From Aquimarina pacifica (GTDB lineage Bacteria; Bacteroidota; Bacteroidia; Flavobacteriales; Flavobacteriaceae), in assembly GCF_000520955.1 (NCBI RefSeq), contig NZ_JACC01000001.1, positions 1 through 64,000 of the forward strand: DNA of 64,000 nt, written 5' to 3'. Under the pieces are notes generated by a model. That model worked only from the letters and a program-made list of their open reading frames with translations. It ran no database searches and had not been told where the DNA came from. Position numbers and translations under genes: made by a program. Every line of letters starts with the position of its first letter. Position 1 is the stretch's first letter. Positions 25,504 to 33,970 of this stretch are shown piece after piece.

Positions 25504-28002
25504 ATGCGAAAATTACTTTTTGTACCTTATATTGTTTTGTTATTTCCTTTTATTATTTGGTCGCAGCAACCCGAAAAACCAAATTCAGCTGAGATCCATC
25601 TTGCCATAAAAAAATTAAACTTTCTAGGATCAGTCCTTTATGTAGCAGCGCACCCCGATGATGAAAATACACGCCTTATATCGTATATGTCTAATCATCT
25701 AAAAGCAAGAACAGGATATTTGTCTTTAACTCGTGGTGATGGAGGGCAAAACCTAGTAGGTCCAGAAATACGAGAATTATTAGGTGTTATAAGAACACAA
25801 GAACTATTAGCAGCTAGAAGAACAGATGGCGGAGAACAACTATTTACACGTGCTAATGACTTTGGATACTCTAAGCACCCCGATGAAACACTTTCTATCT
25901 GGAATAAAAAAGAAGTGTTAAGTGACGTTGTTTGGGCCATTAGAAATTTTAGACCAGATATCATTATTAATCGTTTTGATCATAAAACTCCTGGTTCTAC
26001 CCATGGGCATCATACATCTTCGGCAATGTTAAGTGTAGAAGCTTTTGATCTTACAAATGATAAATCAATATACCCCGAACAATTAAAATTTACAAATACA
26101 TGGCAACCCAAAAGGCTGTTTTTTAATACATCTTGGTGGTTTTACGGTAGTAGGGAAAACTTCGAAAAGGCCGATAAGAGTTCTTTATTAAAATTTAATA
26201 CAGGTATCTATTATCCAGAATTAGGTCTTTCTAACTCTGAAATTGCATCACTCAGTAGAAGTCAGCACAAATCTCAAGGATTCGGTAGTACAGGTACGCG
26301 TGGCAATCAAGATGAGTACATACAAATTATTAAAGGTGAATTACCAAAAGACAATAGCGATCTTTTTGAAGGGATTGACACTTCGTGGAATCGGGTAAAA
26401 GGAGGGCAAGCAATTGGTGAAATTCTATATCAGGTAGAAAAAGATTTTGATTTTAGAAACCCGTCCAAATCAATTCCGCAACTAGTACGCGCTTATCAAT
26501 TGATTCAGGGATTAGAGGATACACACTGGAAAATCATCAAATCTAAAGAGATTAAGGAAATCATATCTGCAGCGGCTGGTTTATACCTAGAAGTTGTTGC
26601 CGATACACCTACCACTACCAAAGGAAGCACTATCAACCTTTCTATCGAAGCAATCAATCGAAGTACCAGCAAAGTTACATTACAGTCAATCGATATTGAT
26701 GCAATTAACATCCATGAACTTACAAAAAAAGAGCTAACCGATAATACCAAAAATGAGTTAAAATTCACAAGTATGATCCCTGATGATTTTGAATACACTA
26801 CTCCGTATTGGTTAAATAAAAAAGGATCCCTAGGCATGTATGATGTTAAAGATCAAACATTAATAGGTAAGCCAGAAACAGATCACAAAATTAAGGTGTT
26901 ATTTACACTATCGATAGAAGGTACAAGCATTCCATTTACCAGAGATATTGTTTACAAAAAAAATGACCCTGTAAAAGGAGAAATGTATCAACCTTTTGAA
27001 ATTATACCCAGAATTTCTGCAAGTCTCAAAGACAAAGTAATTATATATGATACCGAAGCCTCTAAACAAATCCCAGTTACTATAAAATCTGGAAAAGAAA
27101 ACATAACAGGAACAGTAAAACTAGAACATCCTAAAGGATGGAGCATAGCTCCGGATCAATTTGATATTACTCTCACACAAAAAGGTGAAGAAAAAACGGT
27201 CATTTTTACTCTGACACCTCCTTCAGATCAAAGTGAAGGATACATTAAACCCGTCGTTACAAGTAATGGAATTGAATATAGTAATGAGGTAATTACGGTA
27301 GATTATGACCATATTCCCTTTCAGACGGTAGTCTTACCAGCAGAAACCAAAATTGTACGTTTAGATATTAAAAAGAAAGGGCAAAACATTGGATACATAA
27401 AAGGAGCTGGAGATATTGTCCCAGAAAGCCTTCGCCAAATTGGATATCAAGTAAGTATCATCGATCCAGAATCAATATCAACAGAGAGTTTAAAATCTTT
27501 TGATGCTATTGTTATGGGTATACGAGCATACAATACCGTCGAAGAATTAAAATTTAAACAACAATACTTATTAGACTATGTAAAGAATGGAGGAAACCTG
27601 GTCGTGCAATACAACACAAACAGGAGACTAAAAATTTCAGAAAATTTGGGTCCTTACCCATTAAAACTATCTAGAGACCGGGTAACCGATGAAAATGCGA
27701 CAATTACTTTTTTATCCCCAGAACATGCCGTTTTAAGTTCTCCCAATAAAATAACAGCACAAGATTTTGAAGGTTGGGTGCAAGAACGTGGTTTATACTT
27801 TCCGAATGAATGGTCCGAAGAATACACTCCTATTTTGGCTGCAAATGACAAAGGAGAGTCCGAAAAAAAAGGAGCTTTGTTAGTTGCCCAACACGGTAAA
27901 GGATATTATGTTTATACGGGTCTTAGCTTCTTTAGAGAGTTTCCCGCCGGAGTATCAGGGGCATATCGTCTCTTTGCAAACTTATTATCATTAGGAAAAT
28001 AA
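25504..28002 (+). CDS. Secreted PIG-L family deacetylase
   Basis: An 832-residue protein with a signal peptide (residues 1-20, LLFVPYIVLLFPFIIWS). Residues ~40-280 are a PIG-L/LmbE domain: the Zn/catalytic motif AAHPDDE with His50, Asp52-Asp53 and Glu54, and a second HGHHTSSAM around 173-181. PIG-L enzymes deacetylate N-acetyl sugars such as GlcNAc derivatives. The rest has Ig/NEW3-like strands (~350-590) and a C-terminal ThuA-like or glutamine amidotransferase-like half (IVMGIRAYN, YVKNGGNLVVQYNTN). First gene of a likely operon with a tiny membrane peptide and an SSS symporter, which suggests sugar or amino-sugar scavenging. Confidence 0.88.
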   Translation: MRKLLFVPYIVLLFPFIIWSQQPEKPNSAEIHLAIKKLNFLGSVLYVAAHPDDENTRLISYMSNHLKARTGYLSLTRGDGGQNLVGPEIRELLGVIRTQELLAARRTDGGEQLFTRANDFGYSKHPDETLSIWNKKEVLSDVVWAIRNFRPDIIINRFDHKTPGSTHGHHTSSAMLSVEAFDLTNDKSIYPEQLKFTNTWQPKRLFFNTSWWFYGSRENFEKADKSSLLKFNTGIYYPELGLSNSEIASLSRSQHKSQGFGSTGTRGNQDEYIQIIKGELPKDNSDLFEGIDTSWNRVKGGQAIGEILYQVEKDFDFRNPSKSIPQLVRAYQLIQGLEDTHWKIIKSKEIKEIISAAAGLYLEVVADTPTTTKGSTINLSIEAINRSTSKVTLQSIDIDAINIHELTKKELTDNTKNELKFTSMIPDDFEYTTPYWLNKKGSLGMYDVKDQTLIGKPETDHKIKVLFTLSIEGTSIPFTRDIVYKKNDPVKGEMYQPFEIIPRISASLKDKVIIYDTEASKQIPVTIKSGKENITGTVKLEHPKGWSIAPDQFDITLTQKGEEKTVIFTLTPPSDQSEGYIKPVVTSNGIEYSNEVITVDYDHIPFQTVVLPAETKIVRLDIKKKGQNIGYIKGAGDIVPESLRQIGYQVSIIDPESISTESLKSFDAIVMGIRAYNTVEELKFKQQYLLDYVKNGGNLVVQYNTNRRLKISENLGPYPLKLSRDRVTDENATITFLSPEHAVLSSPNKITAQDFEGWVQERGLYFPNEWSEEYTPILAANDKGESEKKGALLVAQHGKGYYVYTGLSFFREFPAGVSGAYRLFANLLSLGK

Positions 28003-28012
28003 TTAAATAGAA

Positions 28013-28126
28013 ATGGAAAAAAAGAAAGAAAAAATAGTGTGGAAAAAATTGTACTCAGCCATTCTTATAGCTAATGCCATCTATATATTAATATTCTATT
28101 TTATTACAGATCATTTTTCTCACTAG
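28013..28126 (+). CDS. 37-residue membrane peptide
   Basis: A short ORF between the PIG-L gene (ends 28002) and the symporter (starts 28148). The sequence starts MEKKKEKIVWKKLYS and continues with one hydrophobic helix (AILIANAIYILIFYFIT) ending in HFSH. The clean spacing (10 nt before, 21 nt after), strong basic N-terminus and single helix support a real gene, perhaps a small subunit or regulator of the symporter. No family recognised. Confidence 0.6.
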   Translation: MEKKKEKIVWKKLYSAILIANAIYILIFYFITDHFSH

Positions 28127-28147
28127 TAATTATATCCCTTTTACTCT

Positions 28148-29845
28148 ATGCAACTTATTGATTGGATTGTACTTATTACAACATTGACAGCTATTGTATC
28201 CTATGGCGCCTGGAAAACCCGAGGCAGCAAAAATGTAAAGGATTACATTAGAGGAGGAAACGATGCAAAATGGTGGACCATTGGTCTTTCTGTAATGGCA
28301 ACGCAAGCAAGTGCTATTACTTTTCTTTCTGCTCCAGGACAGGCATTTCATAGTGGTATGGGATTTGTTCAATTTTATTTTGGACTGCCTATTGCGATGG
28401 TAGTTATCTGCATGATTTTCATTCCCTTATATCACAAACTTAATGTATACACTGCCTACGAATATCTAGAAAGTAGGTTTGACCTAAAAACCCGCAGTCT
28501 TACTGCAATATTATTTTTGGTGCAACGAGGACTTGGTGCGGGGATTACTATTTTTGCTCCAGCGATTATACTTTCAGCAGTACTAGGGTGGAATCTTACC
28601 TCTCTAAATATTATTATCGGTATTCTTGTAATTATCTATACCGTCTCTGGCGGAACCAAAGCCGTAAGTGTTACTCAAAAACATCAAATGGGAATTATCT
28701 TTACAGGAATGTTTATCGCTTTTTTTCTTGTCATTAGTTACCTACCCGAAAATATAACTTTTTCTAAAGCTCTAGAAATTGCTGGTGCAAGTGGCAAAAT
28801 GGAAGTTTTAGATTTTTCTTTTGATCTAAATAACAGATATACCTTTTGGACAGGTATTTTGGGAGGAACTTTTTTAATGCTTTCATATTTCGGAACAGAT
28901 CAAAGTCAAGTACAGCGTTATTTATCTGGTAAATCTATAAAAGAAAGTCAATTAGGACTTTTATTTAATGGTTTGATGAAAGTGCCCATGCAATTTTTCA
29001 TTCTTTTAGTTGGGGTTATGGTATTTGTTTTTTATCAATTTAACGCCTCCCCTCTTAATTTTAATCCATCAACAAAAATTGCCATCGAAAACTCAGAATA
29101 TCTTGATGAATACAGCAGACTGGAATTAAAAAAAATCGAAATTGAAAATGACAAAAAAATTGCTATTCAGAAGTATATTGATACAGAAAAAGGGACCGAG
29201 TACAAGGAGAAAATTCAAGAACTAAATAGTGCCGAAGAAAAAATTAGAGAACAAGCCAAAACACTTATACATAAAGCCGATCCTAACCAAGAGACTAATG
29301 ACAAAGATTACGTTTTTATACATTTTATATTAAACAACCTACCAAGAGGGTTAATCGGTTTATTACTAGCTGTAATCCTATGTGCCGCAATGTCGTCTAC
29401 AGCATCAGAGTTAAATGCATTGGCATCTACTACTACAATAGATTTGTACAAAAGAAATGTTGGTGAAGAAAAAAGTGAAAAACACTATGTGCAAATGACA
29501 ATGCTTTTTACCTTATGTTGGGGAATCCTAGCTATTCTAATTGCCTGTTTTGCAAACCTATTCGACAATCTGATACAATTGGTAAATATTATTGGTTCTA
29601 TTTTTTATGGAAATGTATTAGGTATATTTATGCTAGCTTTCTTTGTTAAATTCGTTAAAAGTAATGCCACCTTTGTTGCAGCACTAATTACTCAGGTTAT
29701 TATTATTTATGTATGGTGGCTTGATTGGCTCCCTTTTCTTTGGCTTAATGCTTTAGGTTGTGGGGTCGTTATGTTTTTAGCTATTCTATTTCAAATAGGT
29801 GTGCCGAATCAAAAAAATACCGATCCACAAAAACACAATATCTAG
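28148..29845 (+). CDS. Sodium:solute symporter (SSS family)
   Basis: A 565-residue transporter with about 13 transmembrane helices of the SSF/LeuT-fold type. Family segments are SLSVMATQASAITFLSAPG in helix 1-2, TAYEYLESRFD, LGAGITIFAPAIILS, TVSGGTKAVSVTQKHQ (family signature) and FGTDQSQVQRYLS. Residues ~305-387 form an unusual hydrophilic, Lys/Glu-rich insert between helices. The transported solute is likely a sugar or sugar derivative, given the PIG-L deacetylase and the Gfo/Idh oxidoreductase on either side, but could be another organic compound. Confidence 0.88.
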   Translation: MQLIDWIVLITTLTAIVSYGAWKTRGSKNVKDYIRGGNDAKWWTIGLSVMATQASAITFLSAPGQAFHSGMGFVQFYFGLPIAMVVICMIFIPLYHKLNVYTAYEYLESRFDLKTRSLTAILFLVQRGLGAGITIFAPAIILSAVLGWNLTSLNIIIGILVIIYTVSGGTKAVSVTQKHQMGIIFTGMFIAFFLVISYLPENITFSKALEIAGASGKMEVLDFSFDLNNRYTFWTGILGGTFLMLSYFGTDQSQVQRYLSGKSIKESQLGLLFNGLMKVPMQFFILLVGVMVFVFYQFNASPLNFNPSTKIAIENSEYLDEYSRLELKKIEIENDKKIAIQKYIDTEKGTEYKEKIQELNSAEEKIREQAKTLIHKADPNQETNDKDYVFIHFILNNLPRGLIGLLLAVILCAAMSSTASELNALASTTTIDLYKRNVGEEKSEKHYVQMTMLFTLCWGILAILIACFANLFDNLIQLVNIIGSIFYGNVLGIFMLAFFVKFVKSNATFVAALITQVIIIYVWWLDWLPFLWLNALGCGVVMFLAILFQIGVPNQKNTDPQKHNI

Positions 29846-29878
29846 AAAAATCAATACAACTATAAAACATATAGTTTG

Positions 29879-30871
29879 ATGAATACGATTAAAAAAACAA
29901 AATGGGGAATTATAGGTTGTGGTAAAATAGCCCACAAATTTGCGCAAGATTTAAGTACCGTACCAGATGCCTTATTATTTGCAGTTTCTAGTCGTAGTTT
30001 AGAAAAAGCAAAGAATTTCGGAGACACCTATAATGCAGTACATTGTTACGGAACCTACGAAGAACTTTCTAAAAATTCGGATATAGATATTATTTACATT
30101 GCCACTCCTCATGTATTTCACTACGAAAATACGTTGATGTGTCTACGTCATAAAAAAGCAGTTTTATGCGAAAAACCTTTTGCAATGAACAGAATTCAGG
30201 TAGAAGAAATGATTGACACGGCAAAAAACAACAATGTATTTTTAATGGAAGGTTTATGGACCTATTTTCTTCCTCATTATCAATATGTTTTAAACGCATT
30301 AGAATCAAAAGAATTTGGCGCTGTAAAAAAAATAAAGGCAGATTTTGGTTTTGCTGCAGACTTTAATCCTGACGAAAGATTATTTAATAAAAACTTAGGA
30401 GGAGGAAGTCTTCTCGATGTCGGTATATATCCATTATTTGCTGCAGTAAGCATTTTAGGATATCCCGAAAAAATTGAAGCCGAAGCCACTTTAGGTAAAA
30501 CAGGAGTTGATGAATCGTGTACGATGCAACTTTTTTACAAAAATGATGTAATAGCCTCTCTTTTTAGTAGCATTACACAAAAAACAAATACAGAAGCTAT
30601 TATTGAATGTGAAAAAGGAACCATTTTTATACACAGTAAATTTCACGAACCTTCTCATCTAACCATCCAAAAAAATGGAGTATCAGAAAAAATAAATTTT
30701 GACACCAAAACTCATGGATACAGTTATGAAATTATCCATGCTCAAAAAATGCTCTCTCAAGATTGTAAAGAAAGTACTATTATGAGTTTTGATAGGAGTA
30801 TTGAGTTAATTAGTCTTCTTGATTCGGTTAGAAATATAATAGGGCTTCATTATGTAAATAATACCAATTAA
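29879..30871 (+). CDS. Gfo/Idh/MocA-family oxidoreductase
   Basis: A 330-residue NAD(P)-dependent sugar oxidoreductase. The nucleotide site is WGIIGCGKIAHKFA (residues ~8-21), the linker motif CEKPFA is near 97-102 and the C-terminal domain starts with FGAVKKIKADFG; GGGSLLDVGIYPL is the usual active-site stretch. I start at the ATG at 29879, because the longer reading uses a TTG just before it. It probably acts on a sugar brought in by the symporter 33 nt upstream. Substrate not predictable. Confidence 0.88.
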   Translation: MNTIKKTKWGIIGCGKIAHKFAQDLSTVPDALLFAVSSRSLEKAKNFGDTYNAVHCYGTYEELSKNSDIDIIYIATPHVFHYENTLMCLRHKKAVLCEKPFAMNRIQVEEMIDTAKNNNVFLMEGLWTYFLPHYQYVLNALESKEFGAVKKIKADFGFAADFNPDERLFNKNLGGGSLLDVGIYPLFAAVSILGYPEKIEAEATLGKTGVDESCTMQLFYKNDVIASLFSSITQKTNTEAIIECEKGTIFIHSKFHEPSHLTIQKNGVSEKINFDTKTHGYSYEIIHAQKMLSQDCKESTIMSFDRSIELISLLDSVRNIIGLHYVNNTN

Positions 30872-30880
30872 AAAATAAAA

Positions 30881-30915
30881 AAGAAGCGCCTCCCGTAGGT
30901 AGGAAGACGCTTCTT
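30881..30915 (-). terminator. Terminator of the DUF2911 gene
   Basis: AAGAAGCG (30881-30888) pairs with CGCTTCTT (30908-30915) and extends inward; on the minus strand two C-A mismatches become G-U pairs, and the stem is followed by TTTTATTTTTT. So it is best as terminator for the minus-strand gene ending at 30945, while also able to end the plus-strand oxidoreductase transcript. Confidence 0.75.
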
Positions 30916-30944
30916 AACGTGATGTGTGTGAAAAAAAAGAGTGT

Positions 30945-31787
30945 CTATTGTGCCCCCCACTCTAAAAGGGAGTCTTTATTCATCTTTACATAATCAGAAT
31001 TACCTGCTTTCTCAGCCAATTCTAATGAAGTTTTTGCAGCCTTTACTGCTCCTTCTTTATCTCCAGCTTTTGCATAGATTAACGACTGCTTTCTATACAT
31101 CCAAAATGCAGGTTCTTTACGAAGTGATATAGCTTTATCAATATGAGTTTTCGCTTTTGCAAAATCTTCTGTCTCTAGATAAAAAGCCGCTGCTTTATAA
31201 TAGTCATTCGCCGATGGACCAGCCATGGTCTTTTCTATACTCGCAACAGTCATCTCTTTTGAAGGCACTTCTATAGTAATAGCTACTTCTGTAGTTTCCC
31301 AAATAAAATTAAGAACCCCAGAATCCATTTTAAGGTCACTGAACATAAGAGTAAACGTTTCAACCTTCATAGGGATTGTACTTACTTTTGCTGAAATTTT
31401 TGCAGCAACTTTAGCATCATCCCATTTCTTTGGTGTTCCCCAATTCTCTGTATCACTGTAAAAAGTAATTTCCCAACTTTCTTTACCTGGCTTGGTAAAA
31501 ATAGCGTACGATCCTTTTTTAAGTTCTTTACCACCTACCTTTACATCGTCACCAAATGTGATCATCGTGTTCTTATTAGCACCTGTTCTCCATAACTTGT
31601 CATAAGGTACTAAATCTCCGAAAATAGTTCTTCCCTTCATACTAGGACGAGAATATTCTACAGATACATCTGTTAATCCAATTACCTGATTAATTTTTGA
31701 TGCAGGACTTGGTTGTGGCGCTTTTACCTGAGCTTCTATTCCCAAAGAGAATATAGCAACAGATATAAATAAAATAACCTTTTTCAT
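30945..31787 (-). CDS. DUF2911 domain secreted protein
   Basis: A 280-residue exported protein. Signal peptide 1-19 (VILFISVAIFSLGIEA). Residues ~25-165 match DUF2911: VEYSRPSMKGRTIFGDLVPYDKLWRTGANKNT is split around the well-known SRPS-x-KGR and WRTGAN motifs, followed by KKGSYAIFTKPG and WGTPKKWDDA. The C-terminal ~90 residues are Ala/Lys-rich helices that look like two TPR-type hairpins (AKTHIDKAISL, EGAVKAAKTSLELA). Function unknown; very common in Bacteroidota. Monocistronic, with its own terminator. Confidence 0.88.
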   Translation of the reverse strand: MKKVILFISVAIFSLGIEAQVKAPQPSPASKINQVIGLTDVSVEYSRPSMKGRTIFGDLVPYDKLWRTGANKNTMITFGDDVKVGGKELKKGSYAIFTKPGKESWEITFYSDTENWGTPKKWDDAKVAAKISAKVSTIPMKVETFTLMFSDLKMDSGVLNFIWETTEVAITIEVPSKEMTVASIEKTMAGPSANDYYKAAAFYLETEDFAKAKTHIDKAISLRKEPAFWMYRKQSLIYAKAGDKEGAVKAAKTSLELAEKAGNSDYVKMNKDSLLEWGAQ

Positions 31788-31884
31788 TGTGTGTAGTATT
31801 TATAATGTTTTTGTTTTTTGATTATGACGAAATTAAGAATTACGAATGTCTTTAGAGTTAACAAAAACTTAAAATAAGGAGTAG

Positions 31885-31892
31885 TATCTTTG
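31885..31892 (+). promoter_or_regulatory. Promoter element for the aquaporin gene
   Basis: TATCTTTG, an exact TAnnTTTG match 18 nt before the ATG at 31911. It overlaps the TTG at 31890 that would give a longer reading, so that upstream start can be excluded if this promoter is used. Confidence 0.6.
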
Positions 31893-31910
31893 CCTTCATT
31901 AATAAAGACA

Positions 31911-32570
31911 ATGAGGACATATATTTCAGAAAGTATAGGAACATTTATTTTGGTTTTTTGTGGCACAGGGGCTATGGCTGTCAATGAAGTTACCAATGGA
32001 GATGTCACACATGTAGGTATTGCAATCACATGGGGATTAATTGTAATGGCTATGATTTATGCATTCGGAGAAATATCCGGAGCACATTTTAATCCAGCCG
32101 TGACCATTGCTTTTGCTTATGCTAAAAAATTCAAATGGAAAGAAGTTCCAAAATATATTCTTGCGCAATGTATTGGAGCTATAGCAGCAAGTAGTGTGCT
32201 ACGATACCTTTTTCCTCAAAGTGAATTTTTAGGAGGAACAATACCCGTACTTGATGAACCCAGAGCATTTATATTAGAATTATTGCTTACCTATTTCTTG
32301 ATGGTTGTAATTATTAATGTCTCTACAGGTGCCAAAGAAATAGGAATTATGGCAGGAGTTGCAATTGGGGGTGTTGTATTACTAGAAGCCATGTTTGCAG
32401 GTCCAATGACAAATGCCTCGATGAACCCAGCAAGATCCTTAGGACCAGCACTTTTATCAGGTCACTGGGAACACCAATGGCTGTATTACATCGCTCCTAT
32501 AATAGGAGCATTATTAGCTGTACTAACTTGCAAACTGGTAAAACCTGACCAATGTTGTGACGACTGTTAA
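31911..32570 (+). CDS. Aquaporin / MIP family channel
   Basis: A 219-residue six-helix channel. Both NPA boxes are present: HFNPAVTIAFA (residues ~62-72) and SMNPARSLGPAL (~168-179), with the usual half-helix layout and GTFILVFCGTGAMA in helix 1. The residue set around the filter and the size fit an aquaporin Z/GlpF-like water or small-solute channel; which one is open. The C-terminus carries a Cys/Asp-rich tail (DQCCDDC) that is unusual for the family. Start chosen at the ATG at 31911, behind the promoter element. Confidence 0.9.
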   Translation: MRTYISESIGTFILVFCGTGAMAVNEVTNGDVTHVGIAITWGLIVMAMIYAFGEISGAHFNPAVTIAFAYAKKFKWKEVPKYILAQCIGAIAASSVLRYLFPQSEFLGGTIPVLDEPRAFILELLLTYFLMVVIINVSTGAKEIGIMAGVAIGGVVLLEAMFAGPMTNASMNPARSLGPALLSGHWEHQWLYYIAPIIGALLAVLTCKLVKPDQCCDDC

Positions 32571-32672
32571 TTCTTAAATTACTCTTAAAAAAAATTGTTT
32601 AACGAATAAGTCTTTTTTGTTAAACAAAACGATTGTATTTTTAAGGATTATTTATAGAATTAGCACGACTTT

Positions 32673-33167
32673 ATGAAAATATATACTTTAAAATCAAAAC
32701 AAAATCTCCCTATCTCTCTACAAGAGGCTTGGCAATTTCTTTCAGACCCCGGAAACCTAAAAACCATTACCCCTGATTACATGGGATTTGAAATTTTATC
32801 TGGTGCTGATCGTGATATGTACCCAGGGCAAATTATCCAATATATAGTTACTCCAATCGCTGGGATTAAAAATAAATGGGTTACAGAAATAACACATGTC
32901 AAGGACCATCAATATTTTGTAGATGAGCAACGATTTGGTCCTTATGCCTTATGGCATCATAAACACTTTATTAAAGAAATTCCCGGAGGAGTAGAAATGG
33001 AAGATATTATTGATTATAAAGTTCCATTTGGCATTTTAGGGCAACTAGTGCATCCTATTCTTGTAAAACCGAAGCTAACTGAAATCTTCGAATACCGTAC
33101 AAAAAAATTAATTGAGTTATTTGGTTCCTTCCCAAATGAAGCTAATCAAACAATTGAGTTCACATAA
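32673..33167 (+). CDS. SRPBCC family protein of the photolyase cluster
   Basis: A 164-residue START/Bet v 1-like protein: SLQEAWQFLSDPGNLKTITP at the start is typical (A-[WF]-x-F-[FL]-S-x-x-x-N-L), then YVTPIAGIKNKWVTEI, FVDEQRFGPYALWHHKH and the C-terminal RTKKLIELFG. In many Flavobacteriaceae this gene sits next to an SDR and a photolyase, as here, and is often labelled cell division inhibitor. Real function unknown; ligand-binding likely. A 101-nt gap leads to the SDR gene. Confidence 0.85.
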   Translation: MKIYTLKSKQNLPISLQEAWQFLSDPGNLKTITPDYMGFEILSGADRDMYPGQIIQYIVTPIAGIKNKWVTEITHVKDHQYFVDEQRFGPYALWHHKHFIKEIPGGVEMEDIIDYKVPFGILGQLVHPILVKPKLTEIFEYRTKKLIELFGSFPNEANQTIEFT

Positions 33168-33268
33168 TTTTTTTCATATTCGAAGTATTGTTACCTTGAG
33201 TCTATAAATATGTTTCTTCTTCGAGAATCTAAGCTATAAAATATACTAAAAAAATAAAACCACAAATA

Positions 33269-33967
33269 ATGAGAAAAAACATCTTGCTTATTGGAGGTAG
33301 TCACGGAATAGGGTTTGAAATTGCCTTAAAACTATACAGCGAACATACTATTTTTATTGCATCTAGAACATCCGAAAACCTCGGAAATTTAGAAGTAACG
33401 CACATACCTTATGATGCCTCAAAAGATGAAATTGATACTTCTGCCCTTCCCGAAAGAATTGATGGATTTGTATATTGTCCCGGAAGCATCAACTTGAAGC
33501 CTTTTAAAATGCTCTCTCCTGATGCTTTTTATGAAGACATGCAAATCAATTTTATGTTTTTAATAAAAATTATACATCAAATATTGCCACGACTTAAAAA
33601 CTCAGAACAAGCTAGTCTGGTATTTTTTAGTACCGTAGCGGTAAAAGTAGGTATGCCGTTTCATACAAGTATTGCAGCAGCAAAAGGTGCCATCGAAGGA
33701 TTTGCAAAAGCATTGGCAGCAGAATACGCACCACAATTCAGGGTAAATGTTATTGCTCCTTCACTTACAGATACAACACTTGCAAAGAGATTATTAGGAA
33801 ATGAAAAAAAACAAGAACTTATGAGTAATCGTCACCCTATGAAACGAGTGGGACAAGCAGAAGACATTGCACATATTGCACGGTTTTTATTAAGTGACGA
33901 CAGTAGTTGGATAACCGGACAAGTTATTGGCGTTGATGGTGGTATGTCAACGCTTAATATATCATAA
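33269..33967 (+). CDS. Atypical SDR without the catalytic Tyr
   Basis: A 232-residue short-chain dehydrogenase/reductase fold. The dinucleotide site is GGSHGIG (residues ~8-14), with YCPGS in place of the usual NNAG stretch and a Ser in SLVFFSTVAV. The Tyr-x3-Lys site reads Ile-Ala-Ala-Ala-Lys (HTSIAAAKGAIEG), so the catalytic Tyr is replaced while Lys is kept. The C-terminal GQVIGVDGGMSTL is normal. It may be a non-catalytic or differently working SDR tied to the photolyase, whose ATG begins 4 nt after its stop. Confidence 0.85.
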   Translation: MRKNILLIGGSHGIGFEIALKLYSEHTIFIASRTSENLGNLEVTHIPYDASKDEIDTSALPERIDGFVYCPGSINLKPFKMLSPDAFYEDMQINFMFLIKIIHQILPRLKNSEQASLVFFSTVAVKVGMPFHTSIAAAKGAIEGFAKALAAEYAPQFRVNVIAPSLTDTTLAKRLLGNEKKQELMSNRHPMKRVGQAEDIAHIARFLLSDDSSWITGQVIGVDGGMSTLNIS

Positions 33968-33970
33968 CCT

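Noticed and set aside
31890..31910. Longer aquaporin start at TTG 31890
   Set aside because: A perfect TAnnTTTG promoter element overlaps this codon, and the ATG at 31911 gives the normal start of helix 1.
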